DNA of 64,000 nucleotides from NCBI RefSeq assembly GCF_051401765.1, contig NC_135064.1, positions 20,186,001 through 20,250,000 on the forward strand. Direction: 5' to 3'. This DNA comes from Calliopsis andreniformis (lineage: Eukaryota > Arthropoda > Insecta > Hymenoptera > Andrenidae). Below the pieces are notes generated by a model, which was not told where the DNA came from, did not search any database, and saw only the letters and a program-made list of their open reading frames with translations. The stretch's first letter is position 1. Each line of letters starts with the position of its first letter. Shown here in pieces: positions 26,341 through 39,049 of this stretch. A program made the translations under genes and the position numbers.

Positions 26341-26868
26341 ATCCTGGAAATTAGGCCCCAAGATTCTGAGCTATTCAAGCTCTGTTTGAACTAAAATAAA
26401 TTGCATCGTGATATTTTACGCAGTTTTTTAATTATTCATTATGACAAAAGTGGAACAAGTGCAGAAGTCTTTTGTAGAATAAATTTATTTTAGCTTAGAT
26501 TTCAGCAACCCTCTTTTCAATCTGTTTTACTGCATACCTGTTTCGTATGTAATTACTTAGCGCCAAGGAAACGTGATAATTACTTGCAGAATTACAGAAG
26601 AATATAGAAGATAAGTATCTCCTGTTCTATAGTATGAATTATCATGAATTATCATAAAAAGAGGGAGTACAACTTCAAAGGACCTATTTCGTCTTCAGAA
26701 GATTATGCTTAAGAGTGGTGGACTACTAGCCTTTTGCTTTTGAAAACGCAATGTTTTATGAAGACGAGATTTCCAGACTTGCATCTCATTCAGACAGAAT
26801 TGTAGATTGTGAAGGTACTTACTTAAATGGAGGACTCCAAATTTCTGAACCTGTTCAGTTTTATTACA

Positions 26869-27067
26869 CTACCCCTGGCAAGAAGTTTTCGATCATACTC
26901 AACAATACGAAGTTAGTTAGAAACATCGTAGTTTTTGAAAATGTAGTATTACTGCACCAAACCATTTAATATTCATACAATAGCATTTTACATTTCAAAA
27001 ATTACTACATTTTTAAATAACTTCGTATCGTTGGGTTTGATCGAAAACTTTTTGCCAGAGGTCGTAC
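26869..27067. repeat. Foldback element, about 200 bp, with a third arm at 30779
   Basis: The left arm (26869-26949) reads CTACCCCTGGCAAGAAGTTT then TCGATCA; the right arm, on the minus strand, reads CGACCTCTGGCAAAAAGTTT then TCGATCA. Both continue through AACRATACGAAGTTA and a GTAGT..TTTTTGAAA block. Arms are about 80 bp around a centre of about 40 bp. No coding frame is present. The form is that of a MITE, probably of the mariner type, though no transposase is here to confirm it. Confidence 0.9.
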
Positions 27068-27069
27068 TA

Positions 27070-28315
27070 AAGAATTCCTCGAACTTGTTCGACTAGCCGA
27101 AACACTAGCAACCTAACTTCAAAGGTAAAAAGTGACTCCTGTTCAAGAGAAGCGTATGAGAAGCAGCTCTCAGATGGAGATAACAAACGATTCGCAGCGA
27201 AAATGATAGGTTATCCCTCGTGTCGCGTCATTTATCACAACCTGCAACTTCCTCCTATTATATCCCCAATAATTCTCGAATTTTCGCGCAGAGGACCTCA
27301 CGCTATAAGCCTCCAGAGAGAATGTAGAGCACACCTCAACTGTGTGGCTCCTAACTTCATTTTCACAAGGACTTGTTCCTAACCACTAGAATCCTTCGCT
27401 GGAGCGAAAGAAACATCCACGCGAATGGTAATCGATCCAGCCCACCTGAGCTTCCTTCCTCTGGGAGCGGCTAAAGTCCTTCGACGTCCGCTGTAAATTA
27501 ATAAGGAGCGTAGCGTCGGATCTATCCAACGTTAATACTCTTTGTTTCTGGTCGATAAATCATTTACGGAACGGCCAGTGAACGTACATAAACACGTGCA
27601 ACATTCTCAAAGGCCCTCGGTTACGCTATAAAGCGCAATGGCCGGCTGAGTAGCTCGACCATCTATTAAACTTGCGCTCAGTGATTCGGGCATTAAAACT
27701 TTAGGGCATCGAGCACCCTGGCTGCGTTGCCGCTGCTGGCGATCCTAGGTGAAAGGGGACGGGTCGCGCTAAAGGATGAAAAGGGACGGTTGTAATCGCT
27801 GGCTAGGGCCAGTCTAACCCCATTTCATTTAACTGAATCCAGCCAGTGTCGCTCGAGTGCATTTAGCAAATTAAACGCTCCTCTCGCGTCTACGTCTCCG
27901 TTTCACTTTCATCCTGACCCATTATCGACCAGCGGCGGGCGTTCAATTTCTGGAACACGACTGCCAGATATCGAAGCACCCTTGGGCTTCTTAACGAAGA
28001 AAGGTGGCGACCTTTTCGAACGTTCTTCGAGGGGGTAACCTACATGGAATCGTAAAAGTCGATTAGTGGCGAAAGTTCACGAGCTATTGTGGAGGGAGTT
28101 AGATGTATGGGGGGTACGTGGTGGTATCGTTTCAGGGGGGAACATGATTGACTTGAACAAAGTGGAGGTAACAGTGGGAAGAGGAGGAGGAGGTTCTAAT
28201 TATCGATCTACAGAAATTCGAACTCGACTGTGTTTAAAGTGCAACGACCTGGGAAGCTTCTCTTGTTCGTCTGCTCCTTCGGGTTGCGTAAGTCGTGTGG
28301 AGGGTGAAGATTTAC
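27070..28315. other. No confident feature, partly CpG-rich
   Basis: GC content rises at 27380-28060. A run of GGAGGAGGAGG occurs near 28180. No gene was recognised. Confidence 0.45.
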
Positions 28316-28341
28316 AATGAGTTACACAAGTATTTGTTCAC

Positions 28342-28606
28342 CCAGTCTGCAATTCTGTGTCTGAGAACCTGACTAGTCCACTTTTTCCAAACTTCAGTTT
28401 TTTATGGGATCTTATTACTTTTTCATCATTTTGTTAGACTAATAGAAATTTAGTTAAGTTACGTTATAAGTGAAGGAAATTTAATAGTACAAAACTACTT
28501 GAAACACTACGTTAAGACATGAATAATCACGTTTATTTTTCGGCTTTCCTGAAAAATAATAAAAAAGGACTTGGGTCATATTGGCTCTTAGGTATAGAAT
28601 TATCAG
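28342..28606. repeat. Dispersed repeat, copy B, with weak terminal inverted repeats
   Basis: The stretch 28347-28531 aligns with 8498-8682. In this copy the left end (CAATTCTG..CTGAGAACC..AGTCCACTTTTT) is matched in inverted form by 28561-28606 (AAAAAAGGACTTGGGTC..GGCTCTTAGG..AGAATT), giving a 265-bp unit with diverged TIRs. It probably represents an old non-autonomous DNA transposon. Confidence 0.6.
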
Positions 28607-28609
28607 TTT

Positions 28610-30775
28610 CTTTTATTATTTTTTTATTATGCAACATATATTCAGAGTTTCAGACAGAAGCATCAGGTTCATATGCAGTGTCCTATAAAATGAAATATAC
28701 TATTTTTCCTTGAAATGTTATTATGCTAAAACTAAGTGTACAAATACTGTTTTAATCCATTACATACAAACGTGTGGTTGCCTACAGTAAAATGGTTATT
28801 GGAGACAACTTAGTATCCAGTTACAACTCGTCATGAAAGTTAATACACATACTTGTTTCACTTAAACTGCATCGAAATTTACCGAGGTACCTGAGAACCT
28901 AAATTATGCGCGCAGCTGAAACATAGATAATATACATACGTATATCCATAATCTCCCATAAATTCCCAGGTTTTCGCAGACAACATTTCGAAAACTGATC
29001 TTGTCTCGATGCTCAGAATTTATGCCCGAGCCAAACATTTTGGAGCTCTGTACGCGAGTGAACGTCGCAGGTGTGCCTTTTAAGTTCTACGACTGGTTCA
29101 CGATAGACGACGTTCGTTCTCGCGCCACCTTTGCAACAACAGCGTTTTCTTTTACGAGCTCCGCCACGTAAAACTAAATCGATAGTAAATAATCGCTCTC
29201 GAGCTATGTGTATGCGCGAGCCAATCGTTTTCGTCGTTCTACGGATGGCTCGAGTGAATTTTATGAAACGCGATGCGCCGCTACCAAATGGCGAAGATTC
29301 TGAACGGCGCTTTCCTTGAGGTGCGTTTACAGCCACTGAACAATAGCAAACGAATGGCTTGGATCAAACGATGTCGAATGAAAACAGCCAATGAGGGAAC
29401 AACTGCTGCTGTGACTCATAATTTTCAATCGAACCTTTGATATCGATAGTTATCGCAGCTTAGTTTCACTCGTTCGACGTCGTTCCACAAGTCTACGAGA
29501 ATAAACGTGCTTCCAGCCTCGAGCGCTGTAATTAAAAGCTACTTGAGCATCGCCGAAGCTTATTCTAATGAATAAGGAATCTAAAGGTGCTTTGTTCCTT
29601 GCCATGAATCATAATATTGTTGGAGAATCACCCAGGAAACGCAATCTTCAACTTGGTTTGTTAACGTGCTTCAGCCCCTTTTGATCGATGGGGGGAACGA
29701 CAAGAATCTGCTTTCTATCGGGGATCGTTACGCGAAATTGCTTAACTATCCGGAAAACGTGAACTTCCTTTAATTGAAGCAAGACCGATGGCGCTTCTTC
29801 GGTCCCCTTTTTATCTGCGGCGGGGCATTGAGATCGATGTCTCCTTGCTAACTTGGGCGACTTAAATCTGTTCAGAAATTGAAAAGGGAGGAAAGGATGA
29901 AATGAACGAAAATTTCTATCCACTGTTTTTTCGAAATCTTCATTTTATTAGGTTTAATTTAAAAAATTCGAACTGCTACAGTAGTTGTAATATTGTCGAC
30001 TTCCTGAGGAGCGATGATTTATGCGTCTGATCAACTCATGATCATAACTATGCACTGATGATACCTATCAAAACTCTGAGTCAGATTCTACAGATGTTCG
30101 TGCATTAGAAACTCATTCGGTGTGATTTATTTCAGGCAACGAGGTTTATGAGTTAATAAAATGTCTGGCGTGGGCGTAGGAACATCGTTGGGTAGTTATG
30201 TGGATCCTAGGAGGAGCGAAAAAATATGAGTGTTAATAAGATAAGACTTTCAAGTTATGAAAATTATTCCTTAACCTTTACAATTTAGAGTACATATAAC
30301 TTTCTTAGAGCTAGAGCAATATGTAGTGATCAAACTTTTATTTACAATTACATAAAAATCGTACACTATTTAGTAGTCTAAATCTTGTTAAATTGCCATC
30401 TCGTCTAAAAGAAAATGCATAGAGTTCTTTCCAATCTTCACAAGACCTAGGGCTATGTAGCATTGTCATTTAAGAAGTCTCAGCAAAACCATAAACCCTA
30501 CAGAAAGGATTTCCCTAATTTAATAAATCATTTCTCTCCAACACTGTTGGAGGAAACACTTCGTACGATACACCACGCATATTGTTTCTGGGAGGTACAC
30601 CGCGAGTACTATGCTAAATAATATGCTTGCCACAGAAACTTTGAGACCTCCCAACAATTCAGACTAATCATTTAGCGGGAAGCCAGAATTCTCTGCCGTC
30701 ACAAAGGGCTTAGCGTTTAGTTAAACACGAAAGTATACTCAATCCAAGGCAGAATTACAACGAACAACTTTGTTA
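28610..30775. other. No confident feature
   Basis: AT-rich to about 29000, then moderately CpG-rich (29040-29330) with a basic 107-codon minus-strand frame that resembles nothing known. Confidence 0.45.
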
Positions 30776-30778
30776 GAT

Positions 30779-30860
30779 AGTACCCCTGGCGAAAAGTTTT
30801 CGATCAAATGCAACGATACGAAGTTAGTTAAAAATATCGTGGTTTTTGATAAATAGTAGT
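30779..30860 (+). repeat. Single arm of the 26869 foldback family
   Basis: AGTACCCCTGGCGAAAAGTT, then TTCGATCAAA, CAACGATACGAAGTTAGTTA and a CGTGGTTTTTGA block follow the left arm of the 26869 element closely. No complementary arm lies within several hundred bases on either side, so this is a half element or a shorter family member. Confidence 0.85.
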
Positions 30861-30861
30861 T

Positions 30862-32865
30862 TCTGATTATCATAATTCTTCATCATAATCATACCAATGC
30901 ACAAGCAATCCTATTTTCTCCACGACGCGTTTCTAGATTTTTGCACCACGGCGGCGTTATGGAATTAACAGAAAACTTCTTAATTGCCTACATTGCCGCG
31001 GTACACTGCAGCGAATTTGAGAAACTTGCCAGCATTAAGGAACTTTTCACATTATTGCACGGCCGACTATTATCCACGCATCGTGTGTAAGAATGGCGTT
31101 ATTTTGGCGAGAACTGCAAGCAGTTGGGTGAAGGAGAGTTTCAGCACTCACGAGAATGCGAGCGTTTCGCTGTTCGCTTTTCTTGCGCCGAATGGGGGAG
31201 AAATCCAGGAGAAAATAAGATTCATGAATATTGAAAAATGGGAGGCCACGAAAGAGGATTGTTTGAAAAACGGATTTGCGTTCGGGAAAAGGATTACTTT
31301 CAACATATGGAGGGGATGGTCTTGTGACTCTGATACGGTGGAGCACTTGGCAGTGGAGATTAATCTAAGGGAACGTCAGATGGAATTATTTTACTTGCGA
31401 TATTAGATTGAACGATTTTGGCACGTTTCGCGATGGACATTTATCGGAGATGGAATTTTGGGGAAATTGGATGAAATGCGTGATAAGATAGAAAGTGAAA
31501 TGAAACTGTGAAATGTTTAATAGAATTGATTTTTCTAGGGACAATTTTATCTTGGTTTTAATTAGGAGAATTGGAAAGTGGAAATTTTAGTGTATCGTGG
31601 CACGAAGAGTGTTAATATTGTTGGCAGGTTATGAAAGATATTAATCTTTCAATTAGGGTATGCATATAGTATGTAATAAACTGTCGTGTTTCACTATTCT
31701 GCACAATTAGTGGGTACTTGGTCTTAGAATTTACTACGTATAATTTCGAAAGATTTATACCTACTCACTATTTATGGAAATAAATCCTCTTATAAATATT
31801 CATGTATGCATGTTTGATCTTTTCAATAAGAATTCACTTAAAACGTTTGTATTCTAGCGATAAAAGAAGTTTTCCATCAATTTTTTAACGTCTTCATGGC
31901 TGTAAATCTCGTTCCTTCCATAAAAAGAGTCAAAACGAAGAAACGTAATAGCAAATTTGAAAAATAATTCCCAAGAGAAACAGTAGGTACACAGCCAATA
32001 TAACTATGCACACGATGCAAGGTGATACGATTAAAAACCAAAACGTTGTGTACAGAGAATCTAATTCCTCCCCAGTTCTCTCTCATTCACGCCAGTATCG
32101 AATCCTACACGTTTCTCGAATAGCTTCCAAAGTTCTCACCTTTCCACTTAGGCACAGATACTGAGCAACGCGCATTTAACGAGATATTCTCACATTGGCT
32201 CTCGATAATCGATGACTATCGAATTAGCACTAAATCGATAGAGCTTTTGAATCGGCCAAACAAGGAAAGATACACTCGCAGCGCGATGCGTTCGCGGCGC
32301 TGCAACTCGGATTGCAGCTCAATGATCTCCTCTGTGGACGAAAATATTTGTTTCGCGTTGAATGCGCGTAATTAACTAGAGTTCTCGTTGAACAGTCAAT
32401 AAAGAGGGCCTTGTTCGCGGCTTTCGTTCATTAGCCGAGAAAAATTCGTTATAAACTGTTCCTAGCCCCCATTGTTGAACTAATATCAATAGTTGAACTT
32501 ATTTAGATTTGCCAGGAAACGCGAAATAGACGCGCTATGCCACGTACAATAGCTATTGACTCGAAGAGCACGCGAGCAGCGTAATGTGTAACTTCCTCGG
32601 CGTTTGATCAATGCGGTAATCAACGTTGGACGATACGAATCGTGTTCCTCGGTGGACGATGCACGGTAATCATGGAAGCGATTGAACGTGGTCATTGCGA
32701 TATACCGCCACGTTTTTCGAATTTCCCAGATTTTCTGCAAAGAATGGGAAGCTCGTGAGATGTTTGCATCAGTGAAAGAATCCTCAGACTCATTTAGAAC
32801 TGAAACAGAATCTAACAAATTTCTTTACTTCAAATTTGTCTATTAGTAATTTATCGATTTGGAAT
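30862..32865. other. No confident feature
   Basis: A 140-codon frame (30984-31406) begins at a non-ATG codon and is not recognised. AT-rich with a CpG-richer patch at 32210-32340, where several TATCGAT/ATCGATA words cluster. Confidence 0.45.
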
Positions 32866-32867
32866 TA

Positions 32868-33121
32868 CAGTTGAACCTCGAAAACCTCTATAAAACGAAA
32901 TAAAACTTACTTTAACTCGAATTATTTCTCATACATTTAGGTGCATTTTTCTTCCTATTATTACAATCAACACATTGTTAACTCTAGTATAAACCCTCAG
33001 TAAATTAAATTTTCGTAGGTATATTAAACTCCTCTTACTCGAAAACTTCGATAAGTCGACACCTCTGTAACTCCAAGATTTTAGCTCTTCCCTTGAGATT
33101 CGAGTTACCGAGGTTCGACTA
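32868..33121. mobile_element. TA-flanked MITE, pogo/Tigger-like ends, 254 bp
   Basis: The left end CAGTTGAACCTCG (32868) and the right end, read on the minus strand TAGTCGAACCTCG (to 33121), form 13-bp terminal inverted repeats with two mismatches. A TA dinucleotide lies directly outside each end (32866-32867 and 33122-33123), as expected for Tc1/mariner-pogo transposition. The interior repeats ACTCGAA and ACCTCTrTAA words and has no coding frame. Family assignment rests on memory of CAGT(T/C)GAACCTCG ends. Confidence 0.8.
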
Positions 33122-36100
33122 TACTTCGAAAGAAATGACATAAAACTACAGAAAAAGGTATTAGTACAGTGATATTTAGCACTCTCACTTCGTATCCTTA
33201 GGTCTTCAAACTTCACCTGCTCTCGGTTGCTCACATGTCTCCTTTTCGTTCAGCCTCGCAATCCACAATCTAGGCCACGTGTTTTACATCATCACCCCTC
33301 TCAACCCTGCGCTGAAGTCTCACGTCTGCGAAAAGGCGCCACCGAGCCCTGCTACCCAGCTACAAGATGTTTTTCGATCCACCGAAGGCGAGGCTGCACT
33401 GATTCAATTACCGATCCTGGCCGTGCAGGTTGTTTACTTTAACGAGCGTGTCACTGGCGAACGAGCAACATTTTGCGTCTGAAAAATGCGAGCAAGGATG
33501 TTCCGTTTGGTATACTGCGTCGCAGCGAAATAAAGTGTCGCCCTGGTGCAGCGGACTTCCGAACCGTTAGAACAGTGAAATACTAGACCTCTGACTGTCG
33601 CGAGATTTTATGGGCATAGGGGACACTACGTGTAGTTCATGTTCGACAAACACGCGTACACGTCGTTGTACAGTGTCGCCCGCAATAGGGTTGAAGTGCA
33701 TCGTGCAACATGTTTTCGAGTGCGCGGTGTCAGAATTGCGCGCATTTTTTCTCTGTCTTCGATCATATTTGGACGTTTCGCTGCGCCCTGTCGCCACGCA
33801 TACGTTTGTTTGCTTTTTCCATGTATGGGCCGAAGGCATTTCATTTGAAAACTCGTGATACCTCGTCGGATACTGCGGCCTGCTCGAATTTCACATTCAA
33901 CAATTTATTTTGCCAGGTGGGCTCTCCAATCATATTGCATTCTGATTCGTCGCGAATTAGTGTGTTGGAATATTGGTGCATTGGGGCGTTCAAGTGTTGA
34001 CTGCTGTGGTGGTGAATAATTAGAATATTGAAATGGTAGAGAGTGGGACGATGAATCACTTAGCGAGGAGCTGTGCACGTCACATCCTAGAGTCCATCAA
34101 ATGTATAGCACTGAAGTCTATAATACAGTTTCATTAATAGGAACTCATCGAAATAATTTTTTATAATTGTAAAATATGTTTGTACATAGAATGCAAGCTT
34201 TCTATGTAGTATAATCACTCTCGTTTGTAAAGTGCTTCTGAAGATGAAAGCTGAGATTTTAAAATATAATGAAGTAAGTGACTGAGGCATTAGCCTTTTA
34301 CAGTATTCCACCTTTGAATTCTTAGAGTATCGCAGTGTTAAATCTCTAGATAATTAAAGTAATAGGGGGGCAGAATACTAGAACTTTGACATGTTAATTC
34401 TACTGAAGTGCAAAAGTGTGAGAGTATTGTAGTGCTGAAGTATCGGGTTATTGGGACACTGGCTTCCACGAGTATCGACGGAAACCTAGTTTTCGCGAAA
34501 CAGTTATCGCGAAAAAGTGAAAGACCCTCTGTTACAATAAAACTTGGGCGTATCTGGAACGGTTAGATAACACCAATTTCTCGCTTCATTAACGCGATCT
34601 ATTACTCCTCGGAAAGTCTATTGTCCAAGGACCAGTACGATTCATAGTGAACGGGAGCACGCGATCGTTCGTTTAGTTAATTGCACCCATTCAATGGTCC
34701 TTTTACGTGCATCCATCGGAGCGACATGCTCGGGTATCGTAAACGCTTGTACGTGCCGTTCAAATATAGAATGAATTATACAAAGCATGGACCAGTTGAG
34801 CAGCGATCGCAACAGGGATCCGAGTTTACCGCGGGATTTTCATTTGTATCCTACCACTCGGGCTCGGGAGAAGGACAATGAGATTTCCACGCGATAAATG
34901 AATTGCTGGGCGATGTTAGAGCGCATAATGGTCACGCGCAATGGGAGATGAAAGTCTATCGCTTTGAAGCATGGCTTCAGAGGAAATATTGAAAGGAATT
35001 AACGTGCAGAGCTTTAGAGGCTTTATTACGCTGCCACTGTACTCTTCTAGAGGGGACATTATGCTGAAAAAGTGAATGAAATCGCTTTTATTAACTTTTC
35101 TTTTCTACGTCATCAAATATTTAGACATTCGTAACGTGTTGAGAAGGAGGATTAGGTGTTGAATATAAAAGGGGATTTAATTGGCTCGATTAGTACATAT
35201 ACTTAGGATTTCTATCGAACTTAGAGATTAGGATTTCTTTTAGATTTATTAATTTTTTCACTCTTGCATTTCTCTAATTTATAGAAGAATAGAGGGTGTA
35301 AATGATCGTTACTTGTATACTATTAAGTGTTAAATTATTTTAACGTTAATATAAATTTTGTATAGCTAGACAAAAAGTTTTTAAAACAGTAATAGGGTTA
35401 AATAAGTACTGTAAGGGAAGTATCAAGCGATGTGTAAGATGCTGGCGCTCCAGAATCACCTATTCACGGCTTAAACAAAAGAACCAGGACTTCTTTGTTG
35501 CCCTGAGGACACTCTCTTAACACTACAGCTTCTATTCTCTCACAGAGTGGCTATTTACTTGTTGAGTAAGAAGGAACCACAACGAAAACATGTTATTCAA
35601 TTGTTCAAAATTCTTGACATTCGCGCTTCTAAATTTAACTAGTCCTCAACGCAGTTCTCTCCGACCTAAATCTATTTTATTTTATTCTATGAAGTGGATA
35701 TGTAACAATTGTTCGTATAAAGTTTTCAAAAAGTCGCCGCGGATATGACAACATCCGCTTTCCTGGAGAACACAGGAAATTTTAATTAAATGTACGATGT
35801 GATGCCTCGAGCAAGAGGAAGCGCTGACAAATGTTTGTTGGGTACGCCATATAGTCGACTTATACTACTGATATGCTTTTTTAGTGGCTACGCTACTGCT
35901 TCTGCTGGCCAGTGGATTCTCGTTAAGTCTCACAGTTGAGTAACAACAATTTTATACGAGTGTTTGCACGTGATTATTTTTACAATCTTTACACCCTTTC
36001 GTTTATGCAAACATTTACTACTGAAAATAAGAATCTTCCACAATTCTGTCGCTGATGATTGCAAAGATCGGTTCATTTAGCTTAAGTAGTATAAAAAATC

Positions 36101-36320
36101 GTGTTCATAGTACTGACTGTCAACTGAATGTTAAACATTTTACAAGTGTCTTTTATTATACTCATTACTACTTTGAGACCCATTAGAAGGGATCATCAAC
36201 TTCAACAACGTCTCAACTTGAAAAAACCTTGACTCGATGCTGTAATACTACCTCAACAAATTTAACTACGATTATTATCGAACCAAATGAAAGAGTATTA
36301 GAACCGAGTAACCAGGATGT
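33122..36320. other. No confident feature; unusual open frame at 33180-33482
   Basis: A plus-strand frame open from 33180 to the stop at 33480-33482 follows the MITE directly. It has no ATG in its first part. A pyrimidine-rich stretch ending in CAG at 33251-33253 could be a splice acceptor. I do not recognise the peptide. The remainder to 36320 is unique-looking. Confidence 0.35.
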
Positions 36321-36329
36321 TTATTAGAT

Positions 36330-37560
36330 CCGTTTTCCACAGAAACCCGTTTCCCCTCAGCAATCCCGAGAACGAATCACCGTACGAGATGGCATCGACA
36401 AAGAGGACCCTGCAACGTCATTCAAATCTGTCCCACTCACGAACAGATTCCAGCCGGTCCATCGAAAAACGGGGGCTATTCTTTCCAGAAGGAAGCGTCG
36501 ATTTCCTGGCTCTGGCCCCGTTCTATAGCCAAGGCTGATGTAAATCGTGGCCTATCCCCTTAGCTCGTAGCATTTGCCCGAGCAGAAAGCCTCGGGCTGC
36601 TTGGAACGTCTGCTTCCCCTTATGAACCCGCCTAGTCGACGTCCGGCTTCGAACACTCCGCCCTTTCCTCTTTCCTTTCGCGATTGGATTTTTAACCCCT
36701 CGCCATACTTTGACGAATCTGACACGAGCACTTTTTACAGTATCTTCGCTGCCAGTTACGCGAAAACGCGTGCTACGGATTTTTCGCATGTAACCGATCA
36801 CGCACTATCGCGTGAGGGGTCTATGTTCGTTCAATGGGAACTCAGTTATTGGCAGTTTGCGACGGTCACACGTTTTATATCGGCAGCGAAGGTGATAACA
36901 TTACGAAAGAAAATTGTATAGGGGAAGGGGTTAATGTCGAGCGCGATAAAACGAAGAAAGTTCGTGCCGGTCGCAGGATTATCTACGCCACCGATCGGCC
37001 TCGTAAACCAACAGTCCAGAAACCGCAAGCGCGAAATTCCGTGGTTCGTTTCAGCGTTATCGAGTGTATGAAAAATCGTCGCGGCACTGTAGAGTTTCGT
37101 GAACGACGTTCGATCCTGTACACGCGAACGAATCGCGGCGGAGGCGGAAGGAGGTCAAGGTGTCACGGCTCCCTTTCTCGGTTCCTTGCCCGAGTTGAAA
37201 TCTATCCTCTGCTTCGTACGCTCCCCCTCTCGCCAGCTATCTTGATTGCCGATCTAAATTATCTCGCTAATTTCGGGGCCCCTTGCTCCTGTATCGATTG
37301 TACACAAATCGGGATTTCTCCTATCTTACCGGTTATCTTAATAGCGGATCGAACGTTCGGCGAATCTAGGCTACGTGCTGAAAGACGCTGATGCGAATCG
37401 GGTTAACTCGCTTGATTCTGAGAACGCCACTTCCCCTCGGTCCTGGACTCGTTCCCTTTCCCGCTAACGATCTTGCAATTTGCGCGAACTTCTCTGCGAC
37501 GAATTTGTCAGCGACGTCTGGAACTTGGGGAGAACTTCGGAATGGCTTGTTGACACGTGT
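36330..37560. other. CpG-rich block, the longest in the window
   Basis: About 1.2 kb of GC- and CpG-rich DNA. It holds the longest open frame of the window (185 codons, 36834-37391, plus strand), which has mixed basic composition and no recognisable domain, with competing frames open on both strands. I read this as compositional, not coding. Confidence 0.45.
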
Positions 37561-37564
37561 TTCG

Positions 37565-38700
37565 TACATGGAAAAAAGTTTCACGTCCGTACTTGGCTTA
37601 ATGTGTAATAATGTTTGAACGATGTGTTTCTGTGTAGACAGATTATGGCGATTTTGAGTTAGGCGAGGAAGAGGGGATGAAGGGTGAGGTGAGAATTCAG
37701 GATATGCATGAGGTGGAGGATGATCATTGCCATTTGTTGCTGTGTTGTATCATATGCGAGGAATAATTAACAGTGTGGTAGTAAATATTGTTAGATGTAT
37801 TGTATGCATTGGAATAACTTATACATTGGGGTAGGTTAATATTCAGGGTATACGATATGTTAACATAATGTATAAAACAGAATGTGGTTTCAGAATTTTG
37901 AATAAAATTATTTGCGCGTGTTGAAATATATTTGTCTGACTTGAGACGTATTTTCCTACTGTTGTGCGCTCAGCAGGTTTGAGAGAGCAATGTTAGTATG
38001 ATAAGCTAGTAGAATAAGCCAAGTCAGACCAGGGATCTAGGTATGTCTACTACTTATTTAAATCTGGAGAAATTAAAAAGTATAAATTTTATTAGTGCAA
38101 TCCATCAATGGCGTTTTAATTTGTTGTGTATGTAATGCTAATAACGAGAAGATAATATGATTTAATAACGTGGTCGGGGAGAGGGTGGAATCTCGTATTC
38201 ATACGAATAAGAAATAATTGCAATTTAATGCCGAGTATTGTTTGTATAAATTAATAATAGAGAAATAATTGTTGTGAAATCGAAATCAATGATGAAATAT
38301 TATATCTCAATTGAAATGACATCCCTCATTAAACTATTTCCACAAATATCCACAATATTTCCTCGCAATACTTTTAATTATAAAATAACATAATTGAAAT
38401 AATATAATATTAACTCACCAAAAAGTATGTTTATTAAAAATATAACATATGAATAAAAATTGCGGGAAGTATAAAATGTTGCAGGACAGAAGAATTATTC
38501 GAAATTTTCAAATTCCTTTATAATTCGTTATCTAACGATTGCAAATGTTATTAATATATACGATTTAATTGTTATTAACAATATATATAGGAGAAATTGT
38601 TGCTTCAATGATTATTTGATGCGAAATATTCATATTTCACAAATCATTCTTCGTTTGATCAATCTTGCAATTTCCACCACTGAAAGACTTATTTCATTGG
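37565..38700. other. No feature seen, AT-rich
   Basis: G-rich but non-repetitive at 37640-37730, then strongly AT-rich to 38690. No gene or repeat was recognised. Confidence 0.5.
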
Positions 38701-38724
38701 TCGCCCCACTTCTAGTCAGGGAGG

Positions 38725-38788
38725 TATAAATATCTCTGGAGGAGCTCGAGACTGTCATTCGCGCCGGGGTCTCCGGCGAGTCGGGATG
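38725..38788 (+). promoter_or_regulatory. Candidate core promoter: TATA box + initiator + DPE
   Basis: TATAAATA lies at 38725-38732. TCATTC at 38755-38760 fits the arthropod initiator TCA(G/T)T(C/T); its A, at 38757, is 32 bases after the first T of the TATA box. GGATG at 38784-38788 fits the downstream promoter element RGWYV at exactly +28 from that A. The three elements together at correct spacing are unlikely to be chance within a chosen 64-bp stretch, though a 64-kb search raises the odds. The predicted transcript would start about 45 bases before the 13-bp minisatellite. It could drive a gene, a non-coding RNA or an old LTR. Confidence 0.6.
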
Positions 38789-38801
38789 GTCCTGGTCTAC
38801 C

Positions 38802-38957
38802 CCCTTCGACTGTACCCTTCGACTGTACCCTTCGACTGTACCCTTCGACTGTACCCTTCGACTGTACCCTTCGACTGTACCCTTCGACTGTACCCTTCGA
38901 CTGTACCCTTCGACTGTACCCTTCGACTGTACCCTTCGACTGTACCCTTCGACTGTA
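38802..38957. repeat. 13-bp minisatellite, 12 perfect copies
   Basis: The unit CCCTTCGACTGTA occurs 12 times without a single difference. Since 13 is not a multiple of 3 and the unit has no stop in any phase, frames stay open on both strands: on the plus strand an 89-codon frame from ATG 38786 to 39055 repeats a 13-residue block, and on the minus strand a 67-codon frame does likewise. I treat these as by-products, with the reservation that a promoter lies immediately upstream. The array is bracketed by an inverted repeat (GGATGG..TGGTCTA before, TAGACCACCATCC after). Confidence 0.99.
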
Positions 38958-39049
38958 CCCTAGACCACCATCCTGGATCAGACCACATCTTCAGGTCCAT
39001 TCATCCCCCACTAGTGATACCGAAGCTGAGTTCAATTCAGTGGTCTAGT

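Noticed and set aside
30984..31406. 140-codon frame with protein-like composition
   Set aside because: It starts at TTG, has no good upstream ATG, no recognised domain and no clear splice sites.
36834..37391. 185-codon open frame, the longest in the window
   Set aside because: It lies in a CpG-rich block where stop codons are rare, has no recognisable domain, and its length is about the maximum expected by chance in six frames of 64 kb.
38797..39000. Repeat-encoded open frames on the minus strand of the 13-bp array
   Set aside because: A stop-free 13-bp unit keeps every frame open on both strands, so openness is no evidence for coding.
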